Source: Gilvimarinus sp. 2_MG-2023
GTDB lineage: Bacteria > Pseudomonadota > Gammaproteobacteria > Pseudomonadales > Cellvibrionaceae
DNA: 64,000 nucleotides
NCBI RefSeq assembly: GCF_030547685.1
Contig: NZ_JAUOQM010000035.1
Coordinates: 5,986-69,985 of the forward strand
Direction of reading: 5' to 3'
Below the pieces are notes generated by a model. The model was not told the DNA's origin. It was given only the letters and a program-made list of their open reading frames with translations, and searched no databases. The position numbers and the translations under genes are program-made. Positions within the stretch are counted from its first letter, which is position 1. Every line of letters starts with the position of its first letter. Of the stretch, positions 10,105-18,591 are shown piece by piece.

Positions 10105-11433
10105 ATGCCGCAGGAACCAACCTATAAAATCATACTGTTGGGCGCGAGTGCCGGTGTGGTGGATGTGCAAGCCCAAGCCGGCTTTGCCAAATTGTTTAAT
10201 CTGTCGGTAGACAAGGTCGAAAAGATTTTTGCCCAAGGGCAGCGCACCTTGAAAACCGGATTGAGTGCAGAGCAAGCGCAAAAGTATATCGACCGACTAG
10301 CGGAGGTCGGGGTGGCTTGCGAGATGGTGCAAGAGGTAGCTGAATCCACAGCCACTGTCGATGAGCCTGCACCAGCATCCCCGCCAGAGCAAGGCGCGCA
10401 CGAGCCCGTCGCCGCTGGCACTCTTCCGCCTACAGGGGTAGGGAAAAGCACCGATAGCTATGCCGCTGATGATAAGCGTGAAGTCCCTTTTGTGTTTACC
10501 GGCAATGGTTTTGAATATTTTAAGATTTGGATCGTTAATATTCTCTTGTCGATTGTTACCTTGGGTATTTATTCGGCCTGGGCCAAGGTGCGCAATAAAC
10601 AGTATTTTTACGGCAACACTCACTTGGATGACGCCAGCTTTGAGTACACCGCGGACCCGGTTAAAATTCTAATCGGCCGGGTTATTGCCTTGGTATTTTT
10701 GGTTTTATATACATTGAGTGGGAAAATATCACTTATCATCGGCACGGTTATGGGGATTGCGTTAATCGTGGCGCTGCCATGGATAATCTGTCAGTCCATG
10801 CGCTTTAATGCACGCTATTCAAGCTACCGTAATGTGCGCTTTGCGTTTAACGGTCGATTGGGGGAGGCGGCCTTAGTGTTGCTGCTTTGGCCATTGTTAG
10901 GGGCGATTACTCTCGGCATTCTAATGCCCTACGCTATTTTCCAGCAGAAAAAGTTTATTTACGCTAACCATGGTTATGGCACCCAGAGCTTTGTCTTCAG
11001 CGCCACCGTGAGCCAGTACTATGTCGCGTTTTTGTTGACCCTTGCCATCTATGTGGGGGCAATCGCTTGCACCTTCATCCCTTATGTGGGCCCGCTGCTG
11101 GCCCTGGTGGGGTATCTATACGGCTTTGCCTACTTCACCACAGCGTTGGCTAACATTAATTACAATGCAATCACGCTCAAAAGTCATGCGCTTAAAGCCA
11201 ATTGGAATGCGAAGGACTATTTGATTTTAATGGCCGTTAATACACTTTTAATTGTATTAACGTTAGGGCTGTTTATTCCTTGGGCCAAAGTGCGCACGGC
11301 GCACTTTAAGGCGCGCTACACCCAAGCGGTTCTGGCGGGCAATTTCGATACCCTGGTTGAGCAGGAAAAAGAGTCGGTTAACGCGCTGGCTGAATCTGTT
11401 GGTGACTTGTTCGATATTGATATCGGTTTTTAA
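10105..11433 (+). CDS. DUF898 (YjgN-like) membrane protein
   Basis: The 442-residue protein has a soluble N-terminal domain of about 75 residues and a Pro/Ala-rich linker. The DUF898 membrane region follows, with repeated aromatic helices and the hallmark TLGIYSAWAKVRNKQYFYGNT and its echo LTLGLFIPWAKVRTAHFKARY. The ATG at 10105 is preceded by AAAGGAAT; the longer frame to 10057 is a lysine-rich leader without support. The function of DUF898 is unknown. The gene sits 12 bp before an M48 protease, a pairing seen in many proteobacteria. The N-terminal domain resembles that of the protein at 50046-50771. Confidence 0.85.
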   Translation: MPQEPTYKIILLGASAGVVDVQAQAGFAKLFNLSVDKVEKIFAQGQRTLKTGLSAEQAQKYIDRLAEVGVACEMVQEVAESTATVDEPAPASPPEQGAHEPVAAGTLPPTGVGKSTDSYAADDKREVPFVFTGNGFEYFKIWIVNILLSIVTLGIYSAWAKVRNKQYFYGNTHLDDASFEYTADPVKILIGRVIALVFLVLYTLSGKISLIIGTVMGIALIVALPWIICQSMRFNARYSSYRNVRFAFNGRLGEAALVLLLWPLLGAITLGILMPYAIFQQKKFIYANHGYGTQSFVFSATVSQYYVAFLLTLAIYVGAIACTFIPYVGPLLALVGYLYGFAYFTTALANINYNAITLKSHALKANWNAKDYLILMAVNTLLIVLTLGLFIPWAKVRTAHFKARYTQAVLAGNFDTLVEQEKESVNALAESVGDLFDIDIGF

Positions 11434-11445
11434 GAGGAGCCAGAC

Positions 11446-12567
11446 GTGGCGATTTGCGGCAGATGGTATAGCGGGTCAAGTGCACAGCCAACCGAGGCGC
11501 TGCTCGACGTGTCAGAGGACGGCCACCTGCAGATTCTCGCGCAAGCAAATGGGCGCGTGCTGGCCGAAGAACTGGCGGTCACGGTTGCCATTTCATCGCG
11601 TTTGGGCAATACCGCTCGCTTTGTAAAGTTTGACAGTGGCGCCGCCTTTGAAACTCGCGACAACGATCAAGTGGATCAGATGCAACGACAGTGGCAAGGT
11701 GCGCGTAAAGGCTTGCTGCATACACTGGAGTCGCACTTGGGCTTGGTGGCAGTAGCCACTGTTGTTGTCGCCGTACTGGTATGGGGCGGTGCCGTGTGGG
11801 GTGTACCCGCCGCCTCGAATGCTATTGCCCATCAGCTGCCGCAAAACTCGCTCGATACTGTCGCTCGGGAAACTCTCGCGATTTTGGATAAAACGTATTT
11901 TGCACCGAGTGAGCTGAGTGAAGCACGGCGCGCCGAATTGCAAGCGCATTTCGCCCCGGTGCTAGCCGAGTTCCCGGAGCTGCCCTTAAAGGTTACTTTC
12001 AGGCAGGGGGGCGACATTGGCGCCAATGCGTTTGCCTTGCCCGATGGCACTGTGATTTTTACCGACGAAATGGTCGATCTGGCGCAATCCGATCGTGAGC
12101 TGGTTGCCGTGCTCGCCCATGAAATTGGCCATGTGGCCTTGCGTCATAGTATGCGAGCGGCCATTTCTAATGCGACTCTCGGTTTTATTTATGTCACCGT
12201 GGTGGGCGATAGTGCCGCACTCAGTGATTTGCTGATTGGCCTACCGGTGGCGCTGACAACCTTCTCCTATTCGCGCGATCACGAGACCGAAGCCGACGCG
12301 TTTTCTGCCGCTTATCTCGACCGTGCCGGAATTGATCGGCAGCGGTTTATTGATTTGATGCAAAGGCTAGGCGAGAGTGCTGCATGCACACGGTTGATAG
12401 AACAGACTGAGACCTACGACCCGCAGCTGCTGAGCGACGAAGAGCGGTTGCAAGTGTGTGAAGAGCTGGCCGAACAACACTCAGACGAACATGAGAATAA
12501 GTGGTTAGGTTATCTCTCGACCCACCCTGAACTGGAAGAGCGCCTGGAGGCATTCCAGACTTTGTAA
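11446..12567 (+). CDS. M48-family metallopeptidase, membrane anchored
   Basis: The 373-residue protein has an N-terminal soluble part, one transmembrane helix around residues 100-125 (LGLVAVATVVVAVLVWGGAV) and a zinc protease domain. That domain has the HEIGH signature in [15 protein letters not shown] and a downstream zinc-ligand Glu in HETEAD. It is expected to face the periplasm as a YcaL/LoiP-type quality-control protease; the substrate is unknown. It starts at GTG 11446 with AAGAGGAG just upstream and is the likely second gene of an operon with the DUF898 gene. Confidence 0.88.
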   Translation: MAICGRWYSGSSAQPTEALLDVSEDGHLQILAQANGRVLAEELAVTVAISSRLGNTARFVKFDSGAAFETRDNDQVDQMQRQWQGARKGLLHTLESHLGLVAVATVVVAVLVWGGAVWGVPAASNAIAHQLPQNSLDTVARETLAILDKTYFAPSELSEARRAELQAHFAPVLAEFPELPLKVTFRQGGDIGANAFALPDGTVIFTDEMVDLAQSDRELVAVLAHEIGHVALRHSMRAAISNATLGFIYVTVVGDSAALSDLLIGLPVALTTFSYSRDHETEADAFSAAYLDRAGIDRQRFIDLMQRLGESAACTRLIEQTETYDPQLLSDEERLQVCEELAEQHSDEHENKWLGYLSTHPELEERLEAFQTL

Positions 12568-12581
12568 GCCCAACCTAAACA

Positions 12582-12616
12582 TTAACCTTTGCGCTTGGCA
12601 TTAGCGCAAAGGTTAA
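12582..12616. terminator. Bidirectional hairpin between convergent genes
   Basis: A 13-bp perfect stem (TTAACCTTTGCGC with GCGCAAAGGTTAA) with a 9-nt loop lies between the convergent M48 gene and the PfkB kinase. There is no strong T run on either side, so it may be a transcript-end stabiliser as much as an intrinsic terminator. Confidence 0.6.
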
Positions 12617-12653
12617 TTGTGGTTGCTGCAAGTATTTAAAAGCTGCCGTTAAC

Positions 12654-13655
12654 TCAACCAAAAAATGCGGTTTTTAACTCTTGATGCTGCTCGGCCTTTA
12701 AGCGTGGGCCATATTGCGTCACTACTTTGGTGGCGGCGAGGTTGGCAAAGCGCCCGGCGCGCTCGTAACCTTCACCCTGACTGAGGGCGTAGAGGAAAGC
12801 ACCTGCGTACATATCACCGGCACCATTGGTATCAATGGCTTTTGCTTTGGCGGTGGGAATGCTCATTAAGTCTGTGCCATCAAACACCAGCGAGCCTTCG
12901 GCGCCTAAGGTAATGGCGAAGGTTTTGGCGCAGCGCTGCAGCTCAATAATCGCGTCGTCAATATTTTCGGTTTGGGTAAAGCCGAGCGCCTCATCGCGGT
13001 TACAGAACAGTAAGTCGACGCCGCCGCCGATCATCTCGGTCAAGCCATCTTTAAAGAACTGCACCATGGCCGGGTCCGACAGGCTGAGTGCGACTTTGGT
13101 GTTGTGCTGCTCGGACAATTGGCGCAGTTTAATCGCCGCTTCGCGGCCGGTATCTGAGCTGACCAAGTAACCTTCAATATACGACCACTGCGAGGCGCTA
13201 ATGGCGTCTTCATCCAACTCCGTGGTGGAGACGGTAGCACTGAGACCTAAAAAGGTATTCATGGTGCGTTCGGCATCGGGGGTAATCATCACCAAACATT
13301 TACCGGTAATGCCTTCATCCTGACCGACGTGGGTGGGGTAGCTGACCTTGGCATCTTTAATATCTTGCAGGTAGAAGCTGCCATTGTCGTCGTTGGCGAC
13401 CTTACAGGAGTAAAAGTTGTGGCAGCCGAAGTAGCCTGCGGCAATAATGGTGTTGGCGCCGGAGCCGCCACTGGCACGCTGCGAGGCTACCAAGTGATCT
13501 TGCAAATAGCCAATAATCTCGTGCTGGCGCTCTTCGTCCACCAGCGTCATCACGCCTTTGTCTACGCCCATGGCTGTTAAATCGTCATCGGTTACCGTGA
13601 TTTCGGTGTCTACCAGAGCGGCGCCGATGCCGTAAATATCGTATTGCTTTGCCAT
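12654..13655 (-). CDS. PfkB-family kinase, adenosine kinase-like
   Basis: The 333-residue protein begins with YDIYGIGAALVDTEITVTDD. It has the PfkB sugar-binding glycines (ASGGSGANTIIAAGYFG) and the catalytic-base motif DTNGAGDMYAGAFLYAL with the anion hole. This subgroup is usually annotated adenosine kinase, making AMP from adenosine and ATP. A ribokinase or other nucleoside kinase role cannot be excluded. It stands alone, convergent with the M48 gene and divergent from mrcB. Confidence 0.85.
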   Translation of the reverse strand: MAKQYDIYGIGAALVDTEITVTDDDLTAMGVDKGVMTLVDEERQHEIIGYLQDHLVASQRASGGSGANTIIAAGYFGCHNFYSCKVANDDNGSFYLQDIKDAKVSYPTHVGQDEGITGKCLVMITPDAERTMNTFLGLSATVSTTELDEDAISASQWSYIEGYLVSSDTGREAAIKLRQLSEQHNTKVALSLSDPAMVQFFKDGLTEMIGGGVDLLFCNRDEALGFTQTENIDDAIIELQRCAKTFAITLGAEGSLVFDGTDLMSIPTAKAKAIDTNGAGDMYAGAFLYALSQGEGYERAGRFANLAATKVVTQYGPRLKAEQHQELKTAFFG

Positions 13656-13815
13656 TGTTTGCCTCTAGCGCTGAAGGGGTGAGCCGGCCGGTGCCGCACT
13701 CATAAGTTAAGGGGCATTTCACACCGACTCGACACTTCGGTGGCAGCTCCCTTGTATTTGGGCGCACATTATGCAAAATAACCGCGCCCTAATCAAAGCT
13801 GGTATTCTGCACCCT

Positions 13816-16158
13816 ATGACCAAACGCCGTACTCGTACCACCAAACGCACTCGAAAAAAGGCCTCTGGCCGCGCCGGGCACGGCCGCTCACTGTTTAAGC
13901 TGCTTTTCTTTTACGGTTTATGCATCGCGCTGGTAGCTGTTGGCCTGTGGATGCTCTACCTCGATCAGATCGTACGCGAGAAGTTTGAGGGTAAAAAATG
14001 GGCGTTGCCAGCCCGGGTTTACGCGCGCCCTCTAGAGTTATACGAGGGGCTGTCGGTCACACCTAATTTGCTGGAGCGCGAGCTTGGGGCTCTCGGGTAC
14101 CGCTGGGTGGATTCGGTGACAAAACCCGGCCAGGCCAGTCGACACAGTGCCGGCGAGTACACCCGCTATCAAATTTACACTCGCGGTTTTAACTTTTGGG
14201 ATGGCCAAGACCGGCCCCAAAAGTTTGAAGTGTTACTGGGGCCGGTGGGGGTGGCGCGCCTTACGCTCGATACTCGCGAATTGCCCTTGGTGCGACTGGA
14301 GCCTGAACAAATTGGGGGGATTTACCCTGCGCAAAAAGAAGATCGCCTGTTAGTACAGCTAAAAGACCTGCCCCCGCTTTTGGGTGAAACCCTGCTGGCG
14401 GTAGAAGATAAAAACTTTATTAATCACTGGGGCGTATCGCCGGTGGCCATTGCTCGCGCCGCCTGGGTAAATGTTCGCTCTGGTCGGGTGGTGCAGGGCG
14501 GCAGCACCTTAACCCAGCAGCTCGTTAAAAACTTTTATTTAACGCAGGAGCGCAGTCTTACCCGCAAAGCCCAAGAGGCGGCTATGTCGGTCTTGCTGGA
14601 GTTGCACTACAGCAAAGCCGAAATTCTAGAAACTTATATCAACGAAGTCTTTTTGGGGCAGAGCGGCGCGCGCGCTATTCACGGTTTTGGTTTGGCCGCG
14701 CAGCATTATTTTCAGTTGCCCGTCTCCGAACTGGATGCCCCCAAGGTGGCACTGTTGGTGGGTTTGGTTAAAGGCGCCTCATATTACAACCCGTGGCGCA
14801 ACCCCGAACGTGCCCGCAAGCGCCGCAATCTGGTGCTGGATGTTATGCATCGCGAAGGCCTGATTAATAAGGCGCAGCTAAGCCGTGCTCAGGCCGCATC
14901 GCTTGGGGTAGTTAAGGCGGGCAGCCGTTCGCAAACCACCTATCCGGCGTTTGTCGATCTGGTGAAGCGGCAGCTGGCTCGCGATTACAAACCCGAAGAT
15001 CTACAAAGCGATGGCCTGCGTATCTTTACCACGCTCTCGCCCATGGTGCAGCGTCAAGCCGAAGAGGCCATGAGCAAACGCTTAACGACACTAGAGCGCG
15101 ACTACAAAACCGAGCAACTACAAGGCGCCATGGTGGTGACCTCGGTGGGGGCTGCCGAAGTGCTGGCGGTAGTGGGGGATCGCAACCCGCGCTACGCCGG
15201 TTTTAACCGGGCATTGGATGCCAAACGCCCGGTGGGCTCATTGATGAAACCCTTGGTGTACTTGGCTGCACTGGAGCAACCTGCGCGCTATCATCTAGGC
15301 AGTATTATTTCCGATGCGCCGGTTACGGTGCAAAGTGATGATGGCGAGCTGTGGCAGCCGCAAAACTATTCCCGCCAAAGCCACGGCGATGTGCCTTTAC
15401 TGCAAGCGCTGGTGCGTTCTTACAACCAAGCCACGGCCCGGCTGGGAATGCGAGTCGGGCTGGATAAGGTCGCCCACACCTTAAAGCGCGCCGGATTCGA
15501 CGGGCGGGTGCCGCCCGTACCGGCGATGACTTTGGGGGCTATTGAAATGTCACCCATTGAGGTGGCGGGTATTTACCATACCCTGGCGGCCGAGGGCACC
15601 TATACGCCCCTGCGGGTGATTCGCGATGTACTGACCGCCACCGGCGAGCCGCTCAAGCGCTATCCTCTGACCATAGAGCAACGCTTTAGTGAGGCGGCAG
15701 CTTTTCAGTTGCAGTACGCCATGCAGGCGGTGTTGCGCGAAGGCACCGGTCGGGCGGTATACCATCGCTTTCCGGCCGACTTACCGCTGGCAGGCAAAAC
15801 CGGCACCACCAATGATCAGCGCGATAGCTGGTTTGCCGGTTTCAGCGGCGAGCATTTAGCGGTGAGCTGGGTGGGGCGCGATGACAACAGCCCCATGCCC
15901 CTGACCGGCAGCGGCGGCGCTTTAAAAGTGTGGGCCGACTTAATGAGTGAACTGCCGACATTGGGGGTTAACTTAGAGCCACCGGAGTCGGTCAATTTTG
16001 ACTGGGTTGATGCCTCCAGCGGTATGCTCAGCGCCGAAGGCTGCGAGGATGCCCTGTGGTTGCCCATGGTAACGCGCTACGCCCCCACCCAAGCGGTGGA
16101 TTGCCGATTGCAGCAGCAAAAACAGGAGCGCAGTTGGTGGCAGCGGTTTTGGAATTAA
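13816..16158 (+). CDS. mrcB: Penicillin-binding protein 1B
   Basis: This is a bifunctional class A PBP that polymerises and cross-links peptidoglycan. The protein is about 780 residues with a basic cytoplasmic N terminus (KRRTRTTKRTRKKASGR), one transmembrane helix and the UB2H region. The GT51 transglycosylase follows (AVEDKNFINHWGV, QGGSTLTQQLVKN), then the transpeptidase with SxxK in PVGSLMKPL, SYN in RSYNQATARLG and KTGTT. The ATG at 13816 gives the usual basic start; the frame is open to 13771. The TPR lipoprotein that follows is probably in the same operon. Confidence 0.95.
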   Translation: MTKRRTRTTKRTRKKASGRAGHGRSLFKLLFFYGLCIALVAVGLWMLYLDQIVREKFEGKKWALPARVYARPLELYEGLSVTPNLLERELGALGYRWVDSVTKPGQASRHSAGEYTRYQIYTRGFNFWDGQDRPQKFEVLLGPVGVARLTLDTRELPLVRLEPEQIGGIYPAQKEDRLLVQLKDLPPLLGETLLAVEDKNFINHWGVSPVAIARAAWVNVRSGRVVQGGSTLTQQLVKNFYLTQERSLTRKAQEAAMSVLLELHYSKAEILETYINEVFLGQSGARAIHGFGLAAQHYFQLPVSELDAPKVALLVGLVKGASYYNPWRNPERARKRRNLVLDVMHREGLINKAQLSRAQAASLGVVKAGSRSQTTYPAFVDLVKRQLARDYKPEDLQSDGLRIFTTLSPMVQRQAEEAMSKRLTTLERDYKTEQLQGAMVVTSVGAAEVLAVVGDRNPRYAGFNRALDAKRPVGSLMKPLVYLAALEQPARYHLGSIISDAPVTVQSDDGELWQPQNYSRQSHGDVPLLQALVRSYNQATARLGMRVGLDKVAHTLKRAGFDGRVPPVPAMTLGAIEMSPIEVAGIYHTLAAEGTYTPLRVIRDVLTATGEPLKRYPLTIEQRFSEAAAFQLQYAMQAVLREGTGRAVYHRFPADLPLAGKTGTTNDQRDSWFAGFSGEHLAVSWVGRDDNSPMPLTGSGGALKVWADLMSELPTLGVNLEPPESVNFDWVDASSGMLSAEGCEDALWLPMVTRYAPTQAVDCRLQQQKQERSWWQRFWN

Positions 16159-16215
16159 TTGCCGAGTGTTGTTTCAGTATTGCACCTAACACTCGCGGAC
16201 AAATCAGCAGGTGAT

Positions 16216-16716
16216 ATGAAAGAGTTAAAGCAAGGTTTTGCCGCGCGTTGTTACGGCGGTTGGATAATCAGTGCCGTTTTACTGGCCAGTTGTGCCAGCC
16301 ATACCCCGGCCCCGGTCAGTGAGGCCGGTGGCGGACAAACCCTTGACCCCAGTGTGAGCCAACCCAGCCCCGATGCCACTGAGCCTCAACAACCGGCAGA
16401 GTCAGGTGAGCCCAGCGCCCCGGCCCCCGTTCAGCCCTCGATGGGCAATCGTGACTCGGCAGTGGCGGCATTGCTGGAGCGATCATTGAGCGAGTACCGG
16501 CGCGGCCGCTACCCCCAATCGGTGGCCACCGCAGAGCGGGCGCTGCGCATCGACCGGCGCAATGCCGACATCTATTTACTGCTGGCGAAAAACTACTATC
16601 GGCTGGAAGACAACCAGCAAGCCGCCCAGTTTGCCCAGCGCGGCTTGCGCTACTGTGGCGACGACCGCTCGCTCAAGTGGGAGTTGGAGCGTATACTGAA
16701 TAAAACTTTGGATTAA
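16216..16716 (+). CDS. TPR-repeat lipoprotein downstream of PBP1b
   Basis: The 166-residue product has a signal peptide ending in the lipobox LLASC, a Pro/Ser/Gln-rich linker and two TPR-like units near the C terminus (SLSEYRRGRYPQSVATAERAL and NADIYLLLAKNYYRLEDNQQ). I chose the ATG at 16216, which has AGCAGGTGAT just upstream. Its position 57 bp after mrcB suggests a lipoprotein partner of PBP1b. It resembles LpoB only by location and lipid anchor, so a regulatory role is inference. Confidence 0.75.
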   Translation: MKELKQGFAARCYGGWIISAVLLASCASHTPAPVSEAGGGQTLDPSVSQPSPDATEPQQPAESGEPSAPAPVQPSMGNRDSAVAALLERSLSEYRRGRYPQSVATAERALRIDRRNADIYLLLAKNYYRLEDNQQAAQFAQRGLRYCGDDRSLKWELERILNKTLD

Positions 16717-16733
16717 AACGCGCAGATTTATCG

Positions 16734-17117
16734 ATGTTGCTACGGTGTTTGATGATTACGGTGTTCGTCTTACAGGGCCTGTTAGGCTCTGTTTTAGCGA
16801 CACCTGCGCCCGAAAAAAATGCAGCACCGGAGCGCGTGGCGGTTGTGACGGATCAACTGGTGGCAACCCCCTGTCATGGTCACGGCGACATGACAGCCGA
16901 GCACACTAAGCAGGCTGAAAATTCGCACGCCTTGGCTCCGGAGCCGGAACACTGTTCCGGTGTTTGTTGCTGCCCGGGAATGTGTACAGCGGCAACTTTA
17001 TTACCCTCCTCCTGGATTCTTCTTGCGGTGCCTCAGCAGACTGTAACGGCCCGTTTGGTCGTGCCGCTGCTGATTGCCCATCCCTCTCGTTTATATCGTC
17101 CCCCCACATTGGTCTGA
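16734..17117 (+). CDS. Small Cys/His-rich exported protein upstream of CusBA
   Basis: The 127-residue protein has an N-terminal signal or anchor helix, a His-rich stretch (CHGHGDMTAEH), a cysteine cluster (HCSGVCCCPGMC) and a second hydrophobic helix before a short LYRPPTLV tail. The spacing of Cys and His suggests metal binding in the periplasm. Its position ahead of a copper/heavy-metal RND pair supports that. I do not recognise a named family with certainty; it has the outline of the small DUF2946-type proteins seen beside copper genes. Confidence 0.7.
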   Translation: MLLRCLMITVFVLQGLLGSVLATPAPEKNAAPERVAVVTDQLVATPCHGHGDMTAEHTKQAENSHALAPEPEHCSGVCCCPGMCTAATLLPSSWILLAVPQQTVTARLVVPLLIAHPSRLYRPPTLV

Positions 17118-17163
17118 CACAGCTTCAGTGCGCCTAAAATTTGGTGCACCCGAATAAAGTTTG

Positions 17164-17184
17164 CCCTGATCAGGGTGTCTTTTT
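17164..17184 (+). terminator. Weak hairpin plus T run before cusB
   Basis: The 12-bp palindrome CCCTGATCAGGG is followed after TGTC by six T residues, 20 bp ahead of the cusB start. It could attenuate read-through from the small Cys/His-rich gene into cusBA. The stem is short, so the call is tentative. Confidence 0.4.
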
Positions 17185-17202
17185 TATTGTGAGCAGACAA
17201 TT

Positions 17203-18591
17203 ATGTACGGAAAAATAATGATAGCGTTGCTGGTTGCAGTCGCGCTTGGATTGGTGGGCGGCTATTATTTAGCTTCTCCCGTATCGAATACCCTATTGGC
17301 GGTGGGCGAGGCTCCCCCGCAGAGTGCCGAGGCCTCATTCGAGCCCCTGTACTGGGTGGCCCCTATGGATGCCTCCTATCGGCGCGATAGGCCGGGTAAA
17401 TCGCCGATGGGGATGGACTTGGTTCCCGTTTACGCTGAAGCGGATACTTCTCACCCAGCGGATGTGACCATATCCTCCGCCGTTGAACAGCACTTGGGTT
17501 TAACAACCAGCGTAGTGACCCGGCGCACTTTAAGTCCCACGATTAAAGCCGCCGGCTTTGTCAGTTTTAACGAGCAGGTATTAACGCACTTTCATCTGCG
17601 TGCTACCGGGTGGATCTCCAATCTGTCGGTCAATGCAGTAGGCGATTCGGTGCAAGCGGGGCAAAAGTTATTTGATTTTTACTCGCCCGATATTCGCAAT
17701 ACACAGCAAGAGTTTTTGCAGGCACTGAGCAGTGGCAATGACAGTTTAATACGCGCCTCGCGAGCCAAGTTAATCGCCCAGGGTGTGCCGGCACAAGAGA
17801 TTAACTCTGTTGCAAAAAACCGGGAAATTAAATCGGAGATCGGGTTCTATGCGCAAAGATCCGGGGTGGTCGCGGAACTCAATGTTGCCAATGGTGCTTA
17901 CGTCTCTCTGGAGCAAAATACATTATCGGTAGGGCCTTTGGATACGATTTGGGTTATTGCTGAGGTGTTTGAGCGCCAGGCCGGGCTTTTGGTTGAAGGT
18001 TTAGCGGTGGAAATTCGCTCGCGCGCCTATCCTGGCCGTCGCTGGCACGGGCAAATCGACTACGTCTATCCGGTGGTTAATCCTGCTAATCGCACCACCC
18101 GTGCGCGTATTGTTGTGAACAATGCCGATGCCAGTTTGCGGCCCAATATGCTGACTGAAATTTCTATCAGTGCTCGACAGAAAGCGCGCACACTTGCCGT
18201 GCCCAGCTCATCGGTAATACGCACAGGGCAGGGTGAGAGAGTGGTGCGCGAGGTATCCCCCGGTGTATTTCGCAGCACCGTGGTGGAAACAGGCTTGCGC
18301 GCAGAGAGCTTTACCGAAATAACGAAAGGGTTGGCAGAGGGGGACAAGGTCGTTACTAATGCTCACTTCTTAATTGACTCCGAGTCGAGTATTCACCTTG
18401 AGTTGAACAGGTTATCTCAACCCGAATCGAGCACATCCCCGAGCGTGGATCACAGCAATATGGATCACGGTGATGGGGGCCACAGCCAAATAAATCACAG
18501 CCAGTCGGAGCACTCGGGCATGAGCCACGGTGCGGCTGTGTCAAACACCGAGCACCCGGCTTCTCATCAAGGGCATGGGGGTGCACTATGA
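17203..18591 (+). CDS. cusB: Heavy-metal RND efflux periplasmic adaptor (CusB-like)
   Basis: This is the membrane-fusion subunit linking the inner-membrane pump to an outer-membrane channel. The 462-residue protein has an N-terminal signal/anchor helix and a heavy-metal-binding domain (YWVAPMDASYRRDRPGKSP, then MGMDLVPVY). The hairpin, lipoyl and beta-barrel domains follow. A tail of about 45 residues is rich in His and Met (NMDHGDGGHSQINHSQ and onward), likely a metal-loading arm. It overlaps cusA by four bases. Copper/silver specificity is inferred from the CusB-type metal domain. Confidence 0.9.
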   Translation: MYGKIMIALLVAVALGLVGGYYLASPVSNTLLAVGEAPPQSAEASFEPLYWVAPMDASYRRDRPGKSPMGMDLVPVYAEADTSHPADVTISSAVEQHLGLTTSVVTRRTLSPTIKAAGFVSFNEQVLTHFHLRATGWISNLSVNAVGDSVQAGQKLFDFYSPDIRNTQQEFLQALSSGNDSLIRASRAKLIAQGVPAQEINSVAKNREIKSEIGFYAQRSGVVAELNVANGAYVSLEQNTLSVGPLDTIWVIAEVFERQAGLLVEGLAVEIRSRAYPGRRWHGQIDYVYPVVNPANRTTRARIVVNNADASLRPNMLTEISISARQKARTLAVPSSSVIRTGQGERVVREVSPGVFRSTVVETGLRAESFTEITKGLAEGDKVVTNAHFLIDSESSIHLELNRLSQPESSTSPSVDHSNMDHGDGGHSQINHSQSEHSGMSHGAAVSNTEHPASHQGHGGAL

